Shown here: piece by piece, positions 1 through 9,400 of the stretch | Position numbering within the stretch: the stretch's first letter is position 1 | Layout of the letters: each line of letters begins with the position of its first letter | From: Phyllobacterium sp. OV277 | GTDB lineage: Bacteria; Pseudomonadota; Alphaproteobacteria; Rhizobiales; Rhizobiaceae | Length of the DNA: 64,000 nucleotides | NCBI RefSeq assembly: GCF_900104355.1 | Contig: NZ_FNIY01000008.1 | Span: 1 to 64,000, forward strand | Direction of reading: 5' to 3' | The notes under the pieces: generated by a model | The model's input: only the letters and a program-made list of their open reading frames with translations | Told to the model about the DNA's origin: nothing | Database searches by the model: none | Made by a program: the position numbers and the translations under genes

Positions 1-1
1 A

Positions 2-91
2 GCCGCAAAAGGCGAATTCTCCGTCTGGCCCATGCTCCTTGCCCAACTGCGCGCAAATGGACAACACGTCAGGCTCGTCAAAGGAAGGTGA
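2..91 (+). CDS. C-terminal end of an unrecognised gene (truncated by window edge)
   Basis: An open frame enters from the left edge and ends at a TGA at 89-91, leaving 29 residues that finish in HVRLVKGR. It has no internal start with a ribosome binding site, so it is most likely the tail of a gene that begins outside the window. The family cannot be told from so little sequence. Confidence 0.4.
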   Translation, partial: AAKGEFSVWPMLLAQLRANGQHVRLVKGR

Positions 92-173
92 GGAATGAGG
101 CGGCGGATGATATTGTTGAAAGGCGCGATAAATCTTCAAAAATGGAGCCTTGCAGAAAATGCCACGCGATATA

Positions 174-195
174 ATATGACTATTGGTAGTCATAT
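174..195. promoter_or_regulatory. Perfect palindrome over the -10 region of the toxin-antitoxin operon (probable operator)
   Basis: Two 9-base arms, ATATGACTA at 174-182 and TAGTCATAT at 187-195, are exact reverse complements around the spacer TTGG. A consensus-like -10 element, TATAAT, sits at 170-175 and overlaps the left arm. The antitoxin ribosome binding site AGGAG follows at 196-200. Phd/YefM-family antitoxins usually repress their own operon by binding such palindromes, so this is the expected autoregulatory site. The palindrome is seen; binding is inferred. Confidence 0.65.
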
Positions 196-208
196 AGGAG
201 TGGTCATA

Positions 209-457
209 GTGAAAGAGGCGCAATTAAAAGACGTGAAGGCAACTTTCTCGGCAATTGTTGATCGGGCCGTTGCAGGGGAACCGACTGTTGTTACGCGCCA
301 CGGACGCAAGGAAGCCGTGGTTCTCTCCTTTGAAGAATATGAAAGGCTCTCCAAGGTTCCCAGCTTCGGTGAACTTCTAGCAGCGTTTCCGGGAGAGACG
401 GGTGACGTTCCCGAACGCAGTCAGAAGCCATCGCGATCCTATAGTCCGGAGTTCTGA
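209..457 (+). CDS. Antitoxin of a type II toxin-antitoxin system, Phd/YefM family
   Basis: An 82-residue protein. It begins with an alternating strand/helix Phd-like N terminus (KEAQLKDVKATFSAIVDRA), followed by EPTVVTRHGRKEAVVLSFEEYERL, which is the typical Phd/YefM DNA-binding and dimerisation segment. The acidic and proline-rich C terminus (from about residue 55) should be the toxin-neutralising tail. The GTG at 209 is chosen as start because AGGAG lies 8 bases upstream; an upstream in-frame ATG at 176 falls inside the operator palindrome, and the one at 95 lies upstream of the -10 box. The stop is 2 bases before the toxin start, so the two are translationally coupled. Confidence 0.85.
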   Translation: MKEAQLKDVKATFSAIVDRAVAGEPTVVTRHGRKEAVVLSFEEYERLSKVPSFGELLAAFPGETGDVPERSQKPSRSYSPEF

Positions 458-459
458 GC

Positions 460-903
460 TTGTTCCTGCTTGATACAAACATCGTATCTGCGACATCACC
501 GGTTGCCGCCGCTCAAAGCACACGCCCTCCAATTCTTGGTTGGCTGGAGTTGCATGGCTCCGAAATTTATCTTTCGTCGGTGACAATTGCTGAAATCTGG
601 CATGGCATTCATCGTGCCGAGCGGATTGAGGCGGTCACCAAGGCCAAAAGGCTGCGCAATTGGGTGACCTTGATCGAGAATTTGTATGGAAGCAGAATTC
701 TCCCATTTGGCATCAAAGAAGCTTACGCAGCGGGTGCCATTCTTGATCGTGCTCGAGCGTATGAGCCCGGTTTTGCAGACGTTGCCGTTGCAGCTACAGC
801 GGATGCCAATGGCTTAACAGTGTTAACCGCCAACGAAAAGCATTTTGATCCAATGGGCGTGAAATGGTGGAATCCATTAAAAGAACTACCGTCGTCGGCA
901 TAA
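460..903 (+). CDS. vapC: PIN-domain toxin, VapC family
   Basis: A 147-residue PIN-domain protein, predicted to be a Mg-dependent RNase that blocks translation when freed from its antitoxin. The N terminus FLLDTNIVS supplies the first acidic residue (Asp5). Glu45 in VTIAEIWHG and Asp107 in GFADVAVAATA are the next expected metal ligands, and LTVLTANEKHFDPMGV is the usual C-terminal PIN strand. The start codon is TTG at 460, preceded by GGAG at 448-451; using a weak start directly after the antitoxin stop would keep toxin below antitoxin. A Phd-type antitoxin paired with a VapC-type toxin is a common mixed arrangement. Confidence 0.88.
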   Translation: MFLLDTNIVSATSPVAAAQSTRPPILGWLELHGSEIYLSSVTIAEIWHGIHRAERIEAVTKAKRLRNWVTLIENLYGSRILPFGIKEAYAAGAILDRARAYEPGFADVAVAATADANGLTVLTANEKHFDPMGVKWWNPLKELPSSA

Positions 904-931
904 AGTGTCGAGGGAGTGACAGCTTTTGAAT

Positions 932-964
932 ATGTGTCGATACAATTCGATTTCATCGACACAT
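932..964. terminator. Inverted repeat after vapC (possible terminator or operator)
   Basis: Arms ATGTGTCGAT (932-941) and ATCGACACAT (955-964) are perfect reverse complements around a 13-base spacer, 29 bases after the toxin stop. There is no clear T-run, so it may be a weak bidirectional terminator or a protein-binding site rather than an intrinsic terminator. Confidence 0.4.
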
Positions 965-1524
965 TATCTTAGTCATAAACGGTTTTGTACAAACACATAA
1001 GTTATTGGAAAACGAACGTTTGAAAATGCCGATAAGGGGAAAACGGCGGTAAGAAGGCTAGGTGGAGAGGGCAGGGGAGGCCTAAAACGTCGAAAAAATG
1101 CAGGAAAATCAAGCAGATCGGCCCTCAGCACGGGCACAGAGCGCAATCTCCCTCATAAGACAGCGCAGCAAGCAAGTAATGCTTGGCTGAGGGGTTATGT
1201 TAGTCCGTAATGAGGAAGCTATTATTGTAATAATTGCGTGATAAGTGAAGTTATCTAATAAAAACAACGCAAAGTGATCTGCATTTGCTGCGCTTTCGTG
1301 ATCAATCGCTAATGACAATGAATGACCAAGATGGGGCTGCGAAGACTGCCGTGATTCATCACAGCCATTTTCATCGGCTCGCCTTCCTATTTCAGCAGTC
1401 CGTTCAAGTGCTTGAATGCCGCCTCAAAGCGATCCTTGGTTTCGTCTAACACGTTCCGTCACAAGGTGGCCAGATTGTCCGTGAAGTAGCACGCCGGTCG
1501 CCTCCTTGGGTTCAAGCACCCGCC
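965..1524. other. Non-coding or decayed DNA, no intact gene
   Basis: About 560 bases with stops in all frames. On the minus strand, roughly 1455 down to 1390, a short frame reads LDETKDRFEAAFKHLNGLLK before a stop and looks like the tail of a lost gene, but I cannot name it. No strong promoter or repeat is visible. Confidence 0.4.
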
Positions 1525-1843
1525 TTGATTAAGGTCGGCGTCACTGAAAATGCCGACATAACAGCAGTACACCTAATTCTTGCCAATCTGCCGCTGAACA
1601 CGCGCTGATATTAGACCGCCCGCCACCCCGCAGTTTTCTCGTGGCGTTCGGTGCATGTGGAGTTCTGGACTTTGAACTCAGGGTTTTGTCCGGCCGATCG
1701 AAGATAGGATGAATGCAATTAACGACCTCAATGCCCGAATTTTTGAAGCGTTAGCTAAAGCAGGCATACACATAGCCAACCCGCAGGTCGGTGTGCACGT
1801 TGACGGCGTAATCGCCATGCAACCTCTACCGGTTATATCCTGA
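1525..1843 (+). pseudogene. Decayed C-terminal fragment of an MscS-family mechanosensitive channel
   Basis: The fragment reads across at least two frameshifts. It starts IKVGVTENADITAVHLIL (from 1528), shifts to EHALILDRPPPRSFLVAFG and VLDFELRV (to about 1685), and shifts again to FVRPIEDRMNAINDLNARI followed by FEALAKAGIHIANPQ, with a stop at 1841-1843. The order VGV...D, then HALILD-PPP, FGA...LDFELRVFV, INDLN-RIFEALKEAGI-IP-PQ is the cytoplasmic beta/alpha C-terminal region of MscS-like channels. The transmembrane part is missing. Frameshift positions are estimated by eye. Confidence 0.65.
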
Positions 1844-2132
1844 TGTAGTTTCGAATCTGATTATTGCAATCAACGAAAATGACTGGAGCTTATCGGGCAT
1901 GAACAGATGTGATTGGCGCAGTCTAATTCCACTTACACTACTTTTGATTGCTTCCTGATTATCCTAGAAAGAGTGGTGATTTTTCGGAATTGACGGGACA
2001 ATGCTTCGACCGGGCTGATGCAAAATTCAGGAGCACCCGGCGCAGCGATGGCTGGCTGATTGTCGAACACTAGGCCAACTGCAGGTGGAGGTCGGCTAAC
2101 CAAGCGAGCCTTTCGGTTTTCCGGGGATTGGC
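1844..2132. other. Intergenic, no feature recognised
   Basis: Nearly 290 bases between the MscS remnant and the esterase stop codon. No convincing coding frame, hairpin with T-run or repeat was found. Confidence 0.4.
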
Positions 2133-3242
2133 TTATGAGGCTCCTCCCTGTGATCCAACTTTGCCATTCGCCTGATTAAATCTGAGCACATTGGATGAAG
2201 TGGCGTCATCGCGCGCAAAGGCTTCACGCAGCTGACGGGTCGCATCGTCAAATGATACCGCGGCATCGTGAATATAGCCTCCCGTGCCCAAAAAAGAATG
2301 TGGGAGGCTGGGGTAACGTTTGCAGAATGCGTCGATCCCGGCTGCCTCCAGCCTGCGGGCATATTCCTCCCCTTCGTCGCGTAAGGGATCAAAGCCCGCG
2401 ATCAGAATTGCCGCCGGGGCCAGTCCTGTTACATCGCCGAGTATGGGGGATGCTCTTGGATCGAGACTATCGGATATTCTGGGCAGATATAGTTCGGTGA
2501 ACCACTCCATATGAATTCTTTCAAGACCAAAGCCACGCTCAAAGAGCGTATAGGATGGTCTCTGCCTGCTCATGTCGACCCATGGTATCCACAGCAACTG
2601 GAAACATGGCTTGTTAACATCATCTTTTGTTTGCTGGGCGACAACGGCGGCCAGATTACCGCCGGCACTGTCGCCGCCAACGGCTACGCGTGTTACGTCC
2701 ACACCCAATTCACCTGCGCGGATCGTAACCTGCCGGAATGCCGCCACGCCGTCATCAATAGCGGCCGGAAATGGATGCTCGGGCGCCAGCCGGTAATCAA
2801 TGGAGATGACCAGGCAGTTGGCATCCAGAGCTATTTGGCGGCAATGCATGTCATGGGAATCGAGTGATCCCGCCACGTATCCGCCACCATGATGGTAAAC
2901 CAGCGCCGCAGCCGGTTCACGCATGTTGCGCGGCCGGTAACTTCGTGCCGGTATGGCCCCGGCCGGTCCGGCAAGTTCCAATGATGCGATGGTGATATTT
3001 GAAGTTGCAGGATGGGCAAGCAAACCGCCCATTGCTTCCAATTCCTGTCTCGCCATTTGGACAGTTGGAGGTTCGTCCTTCCGCTTGAACAGATGCAAGA
3101 GGAACTGGACCTGAAGGTCGAGTGTCTGTCCATCGCGGATAATCGCGGGGCCACATATGGCCCGCATGAGCCATTTGGGAGAACGTATAAATGCCCGGAC
3201 TATTTTTGCTTCCAAGCGGCCGCGCAGGGTCGTCGATGTCAT
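2133..3242 (-). CDS. Alpha/beta hydrolase, hormone-sensitive-lipase (HSL) type esterase
   Basis: A 369-residue cytoplasmic esterase/lipase of family IV. The oxyanion-hole motif HHGGG is at residues 117-121, the nucleophile elbow GDSAG at 190-194 (Ser192), the acid probably Asp285 in GFDPLRDEG, and the base His315 in LPHSFL, a full catalytic triad. No signal peptide is visible. It hydrolyses short or medium carboxylic esters; the natural substrate is unknown. The gene follows the MFS transporter on the same strand after a 76-base gap with no operator of its own, so it is probably the second gene of that operon, consistent with uptake of an ester followed by intracellular cleavage. Confidence 0.88.
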   Translation of the reverse strand: MTSTTLRGRLEAKIVRAFIRSPKWLMRAICGPAIIRDGQTLDLQVQFLLHLFKRKDEPPTVQMARQELEAMGGLLAHPATSNITIASLELAGPAGAIPARSYRPRNMREPAAALVYHHGGGYVAGSLDSHDMHCRQIALDANCLVISIDYRLAPEHPFPAAIDDGVAAFRQVTIRAGELGVDVTRVAVGGDSAGGNLAAVVAQQTKDDVNKPCFQLLWIPWVDMSRQRPSYTLFERGFGLERIHMEWFTELYLPRISDSLDPRASPILGDVTGLAPAAILIAGFDPLRDEGEEYARRLEAAGIDAFCKRYPSLPHSFLGTGGYIHDAAVSFDDATRQLREAFARDDATSSNVLRFNQANGKVGSQGGAS

Positions 3243-3318
3243 AGCTCCATCCTCCTTCTCAAGTCGCGATCACCAAATAATTTCCCGGGCAATTTCGGTC
3301 ATGGATGGATGTGTTGCA

Positions 3319-4626
3319 TCATGCTGCTTTCATGGCGTTGGCATCCCTTGTGAACGTGCGCGCAGCTACGAACATGGCAATAGCTGTTATGAACAGAGCG
3401 ACGGGAATGACAAACATTGCCGCATGGAGACCGTCTGCCTTAAACTCTTCGGTCATTTGTGATGCGCCAGCCGCCAGCATGGCGGTGGCTGAGAAGTGAT
3501 CGGAAAGTAATCCAACGACAATCGGTCCGAAGGCTCCTCCCAGCAGATAAAGTGCCGCGAAGAAAACAGCCACGGCGGTTGCGCGCAGGCGCGGTTCCAC
3601 AACATCCTGAATGGCCGGATAGACGCAGGTGTAATAATTGTATTGAAGCAGCCAACCAAAGCTGAACACTGCCGTAAACAACGCAATCTGGGTGCCGCCG
3701 AGCGTCAGGGCATAAGCTGTTACACCTGCCGATACCAGCAGGCCGAATGCCCCGAACAATAGTCGGCCTCGTTCGGAGCGCTGATGCATCTTGTCGGCAA
3801 TCCATCCGCCAAATGTCAGGCCAATCAAGCCGGTGACACCTACGATCACCCCAGTGGTTATGGCTGCCTTTTCAAGTGGAAGGCCAAAATAGCGCTGTAA
3901 CAAAGGAACCATAAAGAAGTTGGTGGAATAGGCCGCGACATTTGCTGCAATTCCCGCAAGCGTGAGCCACCACATGGTTGGGATGCTGAGCACTTTGCGT
4001 ATGGGGCGCGTGACAGTCGTTTGCGCAATTTGCTGTTCTTCGGCTGCGCCGCGCCGTGGCTCCTTGATGAAAAAGATGAGAACTGCAAGGACAATGCCTG
4101 GAACCATGGCAAGGAAGAAAGGCGCCCGCCAGGAGCCGAAAGCGCGTACCACAGCGCCGGTGGTGAAGAAGGCGAGTATCAGTCCCAGCGGCAGTCCCAG
4201 CATGAATATCCCGAGAGCTCGAGAGCGTCTGTTCGACGGAAACAGATCTCCGATCAGTGCGCTTGCTGCCGGAGAATAGCTTGCTTCGCCAATTCCCACG
4301 CCAATACGCACAACGAGATAGGAAGAAAAATTCCAGACCAATCCGTTCAAGCCCGTGAAAGCGCTCCAGATAATGAGACCCCAGCCCATGATCTTCTTGC
4401 GCGAGCCCGTATCTGCAAGTCGTCCCATCGGCAGCCCGGCGATGGCGTAGACGACCGTAAAGGCTGAAGCGACAAGACCAAGCTGAAAATCTGTCAGCCC
4501 CCATTCGTGCCGGATCGGCTCATTAAGGATGGCCGGAATGGCACGATCAAAGAAGTTGAACAGATTGGCCAGAAAGAGCAGGCAGAGCACTCTCCATGCG
4601 TTACTGGCTTGTTTCCCCTCATTCAT
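3319..4626 (-). CDS. MFS transporter
   Basis: A 435-residue, 12-helix major facilitator. The signature loop between helices 2 and 3 reads GRLADTGSRKK at about residues 68-78, and a second related loop, GWIADKMHQRSERGR, lies after helix 8. It resembles anion/organic acid symporters of the spinster/ACS-like type, but the substrate is not predictable. The ATG at 4626 is preceded by a GGGGGAG ribosome binding site. Upstream lies one of the island's six related promoter/operator modules (4663-4694). It heads an operon with the esterase downstream. Confidence 0.88.
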   Translation of the reverse strand: MNEGKQASNAWRVLCLLFLANLFNFFDRAIPAILNEPIRHEWGLTDFQLGLVASAFTVVYAIAGLPMGRLADTGSRKKIMGWGLIIWSAFTGLNGLVWNFSSYLVVRIGVGIGEASYSPAASALIGDLFPSNRRSRALGIFMLGLPLGLILAFFTTGAVVRAFGSWRAPFFLAMVPGIVLAVLIFFIKEPRRGAAEEQQIAQTTVTRPIRKVLSIPTMWWLTLAGIAANVAAYSTNFFMVPLLQRYFGLPLEKAAITTGVIVGVTGLIGLTFGGWIADKMHQRSERGRLLFGAFGLLVSAGVTAYALTLGGTQIALFTAVFSFGWLLQYNYYTCVYPAIQDVVEPRLRATAVAVFFAALYLLGGAFGPIVVGLLSDHFSATAMLAAGASQMTEEFKADGLHAAMFVIPVALFITAIAMFVAARTFTRDANAMKAA

Positions 4627-4662
4627 GTCAATCTCCCCCAGTGTGACATATTAGTACACTCC

Positions 4663-4694
4663 AAACATGATATATAATCATGTTTTTAGTCAAG
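4663..4694 (-). promoter_or_regulatory. Promoter with palindromic operator (regulon site 1), driving MFS-esterase
   Basis: On the minus strand a -35 box TTGACT (complement of 4688-4693) is followed by the perfect palindrome AAACATGAT-ATATA-ATCATGTTT (4663-4685), which covers the spacer and -10 region. A repressor here would block polymerase. The same architecture recurs at five other promoters in this island, including the one beside tetR. Confidence 0.7.
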
Positions 4695-4783
4695 AGGAAA
4701 TGGCGACTAGTCTTTCAGCATTATGGATGACGCAAAGTTGAGAGTGTGCTGGAGACTTGAGGCCATGTGTTTAAAAACTGCAC

Positions 4784-5965
4784 TTAGACCGGTCGCAACG
4801 AGTTTCTTGCCAGTTCACGATGACTTGCATAGCCAGACAGAGCGAGCGTCAAATCGAGTTCGGCCAAAAAGCAACGCAGCACGTGTTCAACGCCGGATTG
4901 TCCCCTGAGTGCGAGCCCGTAAAGCACTGGACGACCTAACAGGACTACTTGAGCTCCGAGAGCCAGGGCCTTGGTTACGTCAACGCCTGTGCGCGTGCCG
5001 GAATCGAACAATACTGTAAGCTTGTCCCCAACGGTTTCGGCAATCAGAGGCAAGGCATCCAGCGCTGCAACAGCACCGTCAATCTGTCGCCCGCCGTGGT
5101 TCGACACCACGATTCCATCCATCCCATGTTCGGCAGCCAGTATGGCATCGGCAGGAGAAACAATTCCCTTCAGAACGATCGGACCATCCCAATGTTTTCT
5201 CAGGAAGGGCAGATCCGACCAACTCAAACCCGGATTGGGAAACATCTTTACCCAATGAAGAGCTGCTGCCACTGGGTCTTCCGCAGCGGGTTTGCCCAGT
5301 CCGGAAAGAAATGCCGGATCGGTGAGCCAGTTGGCAAGCCCCTTATTGTGCAGGAATGGTAAAAATCCGCGATCAAGATCGGCAGGCCGCCATCCCATAA
5401 GAACAGTATCAAGGGTAAGAACAAGTGTGGAAAAACCGCTTGCCTTGGCGCGCTTCAGAAAGCTGATACAAACAGCCTCGTTGGTTGGCCAATAGAGCTG
5501 AAACCATCGCGGTCCAGATCCGTTTGCATCCGCAACTTCTTCAAAGGAATGCGCAGCTTGCGTCGAGTGAATGTAGGGAATCCCAAGCGTCGCTGCTGCA
5601 CGCGCTGTTGCGAGCTCCCCATCGGGATGAGCCAGAGTCTGGATACCCATTGGCGCAATCATCAAGGGAGCCGGCATTTGCGTTCCGAGGAGGCTGCAAG
5701 ACAAATCTCTTTGGGGGCTTCCGCGCAGCATGCGAGGCTCGATGTGCCATTTCTCGAATGCGGCTCTGTTCGCTTTTGCAGTTGCGCCACTCCCAGCACT
5801 TGGCAAGACGTAGCCAAGTGCGTCTTGTGATAAATGTTGCTTCGCGCTGTCCTCAAGATCGGCCAGATTGGTGGTGATGTCAGGAACTTTATTTCCGAAC
5901 ATGCCCTCCTGATAGATATCATTCTGGTATTCGGAAAAATTTCGCCGAGGTGTTGTTTTGCTCAT
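4784..5965 (-). CDS. FMN-dependent alpha-hydroxyacid oxidase, lactate 2-monooxygenase-like
   Basis: A 393-residue TIM-barrel flavoenzyme that oxidises a 2-hydroxyacid to a 2-oxoacid or, in the lactate monooxygenase branch, to a decarboxylated acid. The catalytic loop SNHGGRQIDG (His290, Arg293), the FMN-binding Lys266 in VLKGI, and AFEKWHIEPRMLRG at about 70-82 are clear. The N terminus SEYQNDIYQEGMFG resembles lactate monooxygenases more than LldD. It is the last gene of a minus-strand run, 40 bases after the DUF2147-like gene, and lacks its own operator. It could also act on mandelate-like or longer 2-hydroxyacids. Confidence 0.82.
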   Translation of the reverse strand: MSKTTPRRNFSEYQNDIYQEGMFGNKVPDITTNLADLEDSAKQHLSQDALGYVLPSAGSGATAKANRAAFEKWHIEPRMLRGSPQRDLSCSLLGTQMPAPLMIAPMGIQTLAHPDGELATARAAATLGIPYIHSTQAAHSFEEVADANGSGPRWFQLYWPTNEAVCISFLKRAKASGFSTLVLTLDTVLMGWRPADLDRGFLPFLHNKGLANWLTDPAFLSGLGKPAAEDPVAAALHWVKMFPNPGLSWSDLPFLRKHWDGPIVLKGIVSPADAILAAEHGMDGIVVSNHGGRQIDGAVAALDALPLIAETVGDKLTVLFDSGTRTGVDVTKALALGAQVVLLGRPVLYGLALRGQSGVEHVLRCFLAELDLTLALSGYASHRELARNSLRPV

Positions 5966-6005
5966 CCAGATATTCCTCCCTCCTACATGACCGGTGATGG
6001 ACCTG

Positions 6006-6353
6006 CTACTGGCGCGACAACTTCAGGCTTTTGCAGATCAGTCCACCAAGCGCGCAGCCCTTCAGGGACATCTCATTGCCACTCACAGTTGCTTTGCCGT
6101 CATAGGTTTTCCCCTCCTTGAAGCTGATGACTTTGCCGGTATAGGCGCTACCGGTTCCGGCCATTGTACCAACGGATTTTCCCTTGTCGGGACCGCTTGC
6201 GACGGTGCCGCAGAATGCGGTCTGATTGCACGAAACGTATTGGATGATTGTTCCATCATCCATTTTCCACGACCCGACAATTGGCTCGCTGGCGAGAGCC
6301 GGGGTTGCGGTCATCAAAAGTGCAGCGATCATTGATGAATATTTTAGTTTCAT
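6006..6353 (-). CDS. Small exported protein, DUF2147-like
   Basis: 115 residues with a Sec signal peptide (MKLKYSSMIAALLMTATPALA, cleavage after about residue 21) and a mature domain starting EPIVGSWKMDDGTII. The pattern of a GxW start, paired cysteines (C42, C48 region) and a C-terminal MSLKGCALGGLICKS is typical of DUF2147 proteins, small periplasmic beta proteins of unknown function. It lies between the autotransporter (74 bases upstream) and the lactate-monooxygenase-like gene (40 bases downstream), all on the minus strand, so it is probably part of that operon. Confidence 0.75.
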   Translation of the reverse strand: MKLKYSSMIAALLMTATPALASEPIVGSWKMDDGTIIQYVSCNQTAFCGTVASGPDKGKSVGTMAGTGSAYTGKVISFKEGKTYDGKATVSGNEMSLKGCALGGLICKSLKLSRQ

Positions 6354-6427
6354 TTTATTCCCCTTTTTGTTTGTAAGCTCATGCTGTGGCGCCTACCCAT
6401 GGCGGGTAGGGGCCAGCAATCGTCTCT

Positions 6428-9400
6428 TTAGAATTTGATGCTGAGATCAGCCTTGATGGAGTGATCATTCATGTGATCAGCGATCTGGCCGCGGTATGAA
6501 ATGCCAAGCGAAGTGTTACGGCTCAGGTTGAAATCCAGACCTGCCTCAAGTGCCAACGCATCCTTTGCGATGGGCAGACCTTCGACGGAGAATGGAGTGC
6601 CGCCAGCAAATGCGAGTTTGGCTTCCGGCGTCGTGTCGCCCATGGCATGCTGCCACGCGACCATAGCCTTGGCGGTCATCGTCGTCGTATCGCCGAGGTG
6701 GAACTGGCGGGAGGCGCGAAGACCAAGCGTGGAGGTGGTGGCCTCTGTCGAACCGCTGAAGCCCGACAGCGCAGTGGCGCCACCAGTCTCCGTGAAGCTG
6801 TCAGTCTTCAACCGGGTATAGGCAAGTCCGGCAAATGGTTCGAACGAAGCAACGGAGGTTTTGATTTCGTAACCCGTTTCGCCGAATATCTGCAAGCTGT
6901 TGGCATCGTAGCTGGCATTGGTTGAGTCTGCGATGCCGCCAAAGGTCACCGACCGATCAGTGTCGATTTGATGATGCGCATAGGTGCCGCCAAAGCGCAG
7001 ACCAAGTGCATCCCATTGCGTGCCGCCATAGATACCAACCTGATAGCTATCGACCGAGGCGGATGAACCGGCTCCGTTCATCGAGGAATTGGCGTAGCCC
7101 GCCAGAATGCCGAGCCGCCAGTTATCAGCAACGATGCCATCAATACCGGTTACAAACCCACCGATTGAACGGTTGCGTTCGATGGCATTGCCACTGCTGT
7201 CGACGTGGTTCCATGAACCGTATGCTTGACCCCACATTGCTATGGTTGCTGCACCTGACTTGTCGGTGTTGCCGGAAGCGGGACCTGCGTTGACCGAAAT
7301 GCCATCAAAGGCCTCTCGCACCCTGTTGGTTGCAGCATCACGGAAGCGATTGTCCTCAAGGAGCATGCCTCTCAGGGAAGCATGCACGTCGCCGGAAAGG
7401 GCTGTCAGAGCTATGGGCAAATTGTCGTTGATCGTTGAGGCAGCCACCTCATTATAGAGTGCGATGGCCGGTTTCTTGGTATCCCCATTCCCGTTGCCTA
7501 CTGTGGATGGCGCGTCTGCCAACTGTTTTCCGGTCATTGTCTGTTGAGTGACCGCAGCTTGTGGCTGTTGGGTTTGCGCCGTATTATTGGCCGGGTCCTT
7601 CGCTGGGTTATCGCCAGTGACCGATGTTGGAGCGGTATTGGCTTCCGGTGCCGCCACCATCATGGATTGGATGCTTGCGGCGGCCATTTTCTGGTTTGCC
7701 GTTGTGCCTGCTGAGGCAAAGGACGTCCCGTTGCGTGCGAGGGTGAGGATCACATCATCAGGGTTGTAGTTAAGGTGCGCGCCGTAAAATCTGTAATACG
7801 GCGTGGCATTATCAAACCTGCCATTGACGCCTTCGTTGGCGGTCAGGATGACATAGCTCTTGCCTGCAAGGGTTTTCACCTGACCTTCAGTCAAAAGGGA
7901 GGTGCTGTTTTCAGGGCGGACATAGACCGTGCCACCATTGAGTGTAGCTGTACCTGTCACTGTCAGCTTGTCGCTGCGTCCGTCGCCTGCAACTTCAATG
8001 GCAAGGCCACTACCCTTGTCAAAGGATGCGTCGTCATTAACAGTCAATTTGCCGATGGCATTGCCCGGTGAAACCAGACCACCGCTCTTGGCTGACAAAC
8101 CACCGATCGTACCCGTACCGCCGATGATGCCGCCATTATTCACCGTCACCTTCGATGCGAGCGAGCCATTCACAGACAGCATGCCCTTGTTGACGATGGT
8201 ATCGCCGGTATAGGAGCTGGCGCCTGTCAGGACCGTTCGGCCGGAACCATTCTGTTCGACGCTGCCTTTACCGGAAATAACACCATCAAAAACATAGGTG
8301 TTGGAGCGATCGAACTGCAGCAGCGCCCTGTCTCCCATCTCAACATTGCCGATGATGGAGCCGGTTGTTCCGCCATTGCCGATGCGCAAGCCGCCATCTC
8401 TGATAAAAGTACCGCCAGTGTAGGTGTTCTCACCGGTTACGGTAAGGGTGCCGCCATTGAGCTTGTAGAGGGCGGCATCGCCGGTCAGATAACCGGCAAG
8501 GGTTCGTGCATCATCCGGGAAAAAGTAATGCCGCACCGTGCTGAAGAGATTGCTTGGCGAAACGGTGTAAAAGCCGGCAAGATCAGGATTAAGCCAATAC
8601 TGTTTGATATAATTGGCAAGATAGGCATGCATGCGCGTTGTCGGGTGAACATCATCCCAAAAGAGATAAGCGTTCTGTGCCTCAGAACCGCGCTCGAGTT
8701 TGAAACAGTCGGTATAATAGCAGCCTTGCGTAACGTTCGTGAAACCGAAATCGGAACCATACTTTACGGCCGTATCAACGAGAGGCCCGATCTTGGGCGC
8801 GAATATCGTGGCATCCGGATGCGAAGCCTGAAACTCACTGATAGCTGCGGCTATGCGCCTATTGAAGATGTCTGTCGTTTCATTGCCCGCCGCTATTGTC
8901 TGTCCATTTGCATTAAAGCGAGGCGTAGATCCGAAGTTTGGTAAGTCGGGGATGAGAAACTTGCGACCGCCAGCTGCGTAGAGCTTGTTCAGACTCTTGA
9001 GCGCTTCCTGCTTTGACGTATCCGCAGATGCTTCAGTCAGTGCGCCTTTGCCGACAACCTCAAATCCATCATTGGCACCGGCCCAGAATGTCACAAGGTC
9101 ATTCTTGTCGATGGAATTGGTGGCATATCCCGTCGCCTTCAGGAAAGCGTCTACTTGGGCGCCGGGGGTAGGAATCACTCGGCCCTCTATCCCGTCGGGA
9201 GTGAGATATTTCGCGCCGGCCACCGCGTAGTTTATGCTTTTTCCGCCATTGGGCCCTGTCGCACCATAATTCCCCGCGACAGCCCAACCCGTAAAGCCGA
9301 GTGCTGCTGCCGCAACGCCGCCAAATGAAACAGTCACTCCTCTGTCCTGATTTGGGACCAGATATTCATCCCAGACAGATCCATTGCTTATCCGTCCGTC

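Noticed and set aside
6501-9230. Several plus-strand open frames opposite the autotransporter gene
   Set aside because: They lie antisense to a well-supported 1066-residue gene, have no family signature or ribosome binding sites, and reflect the codon bias of the real frame.
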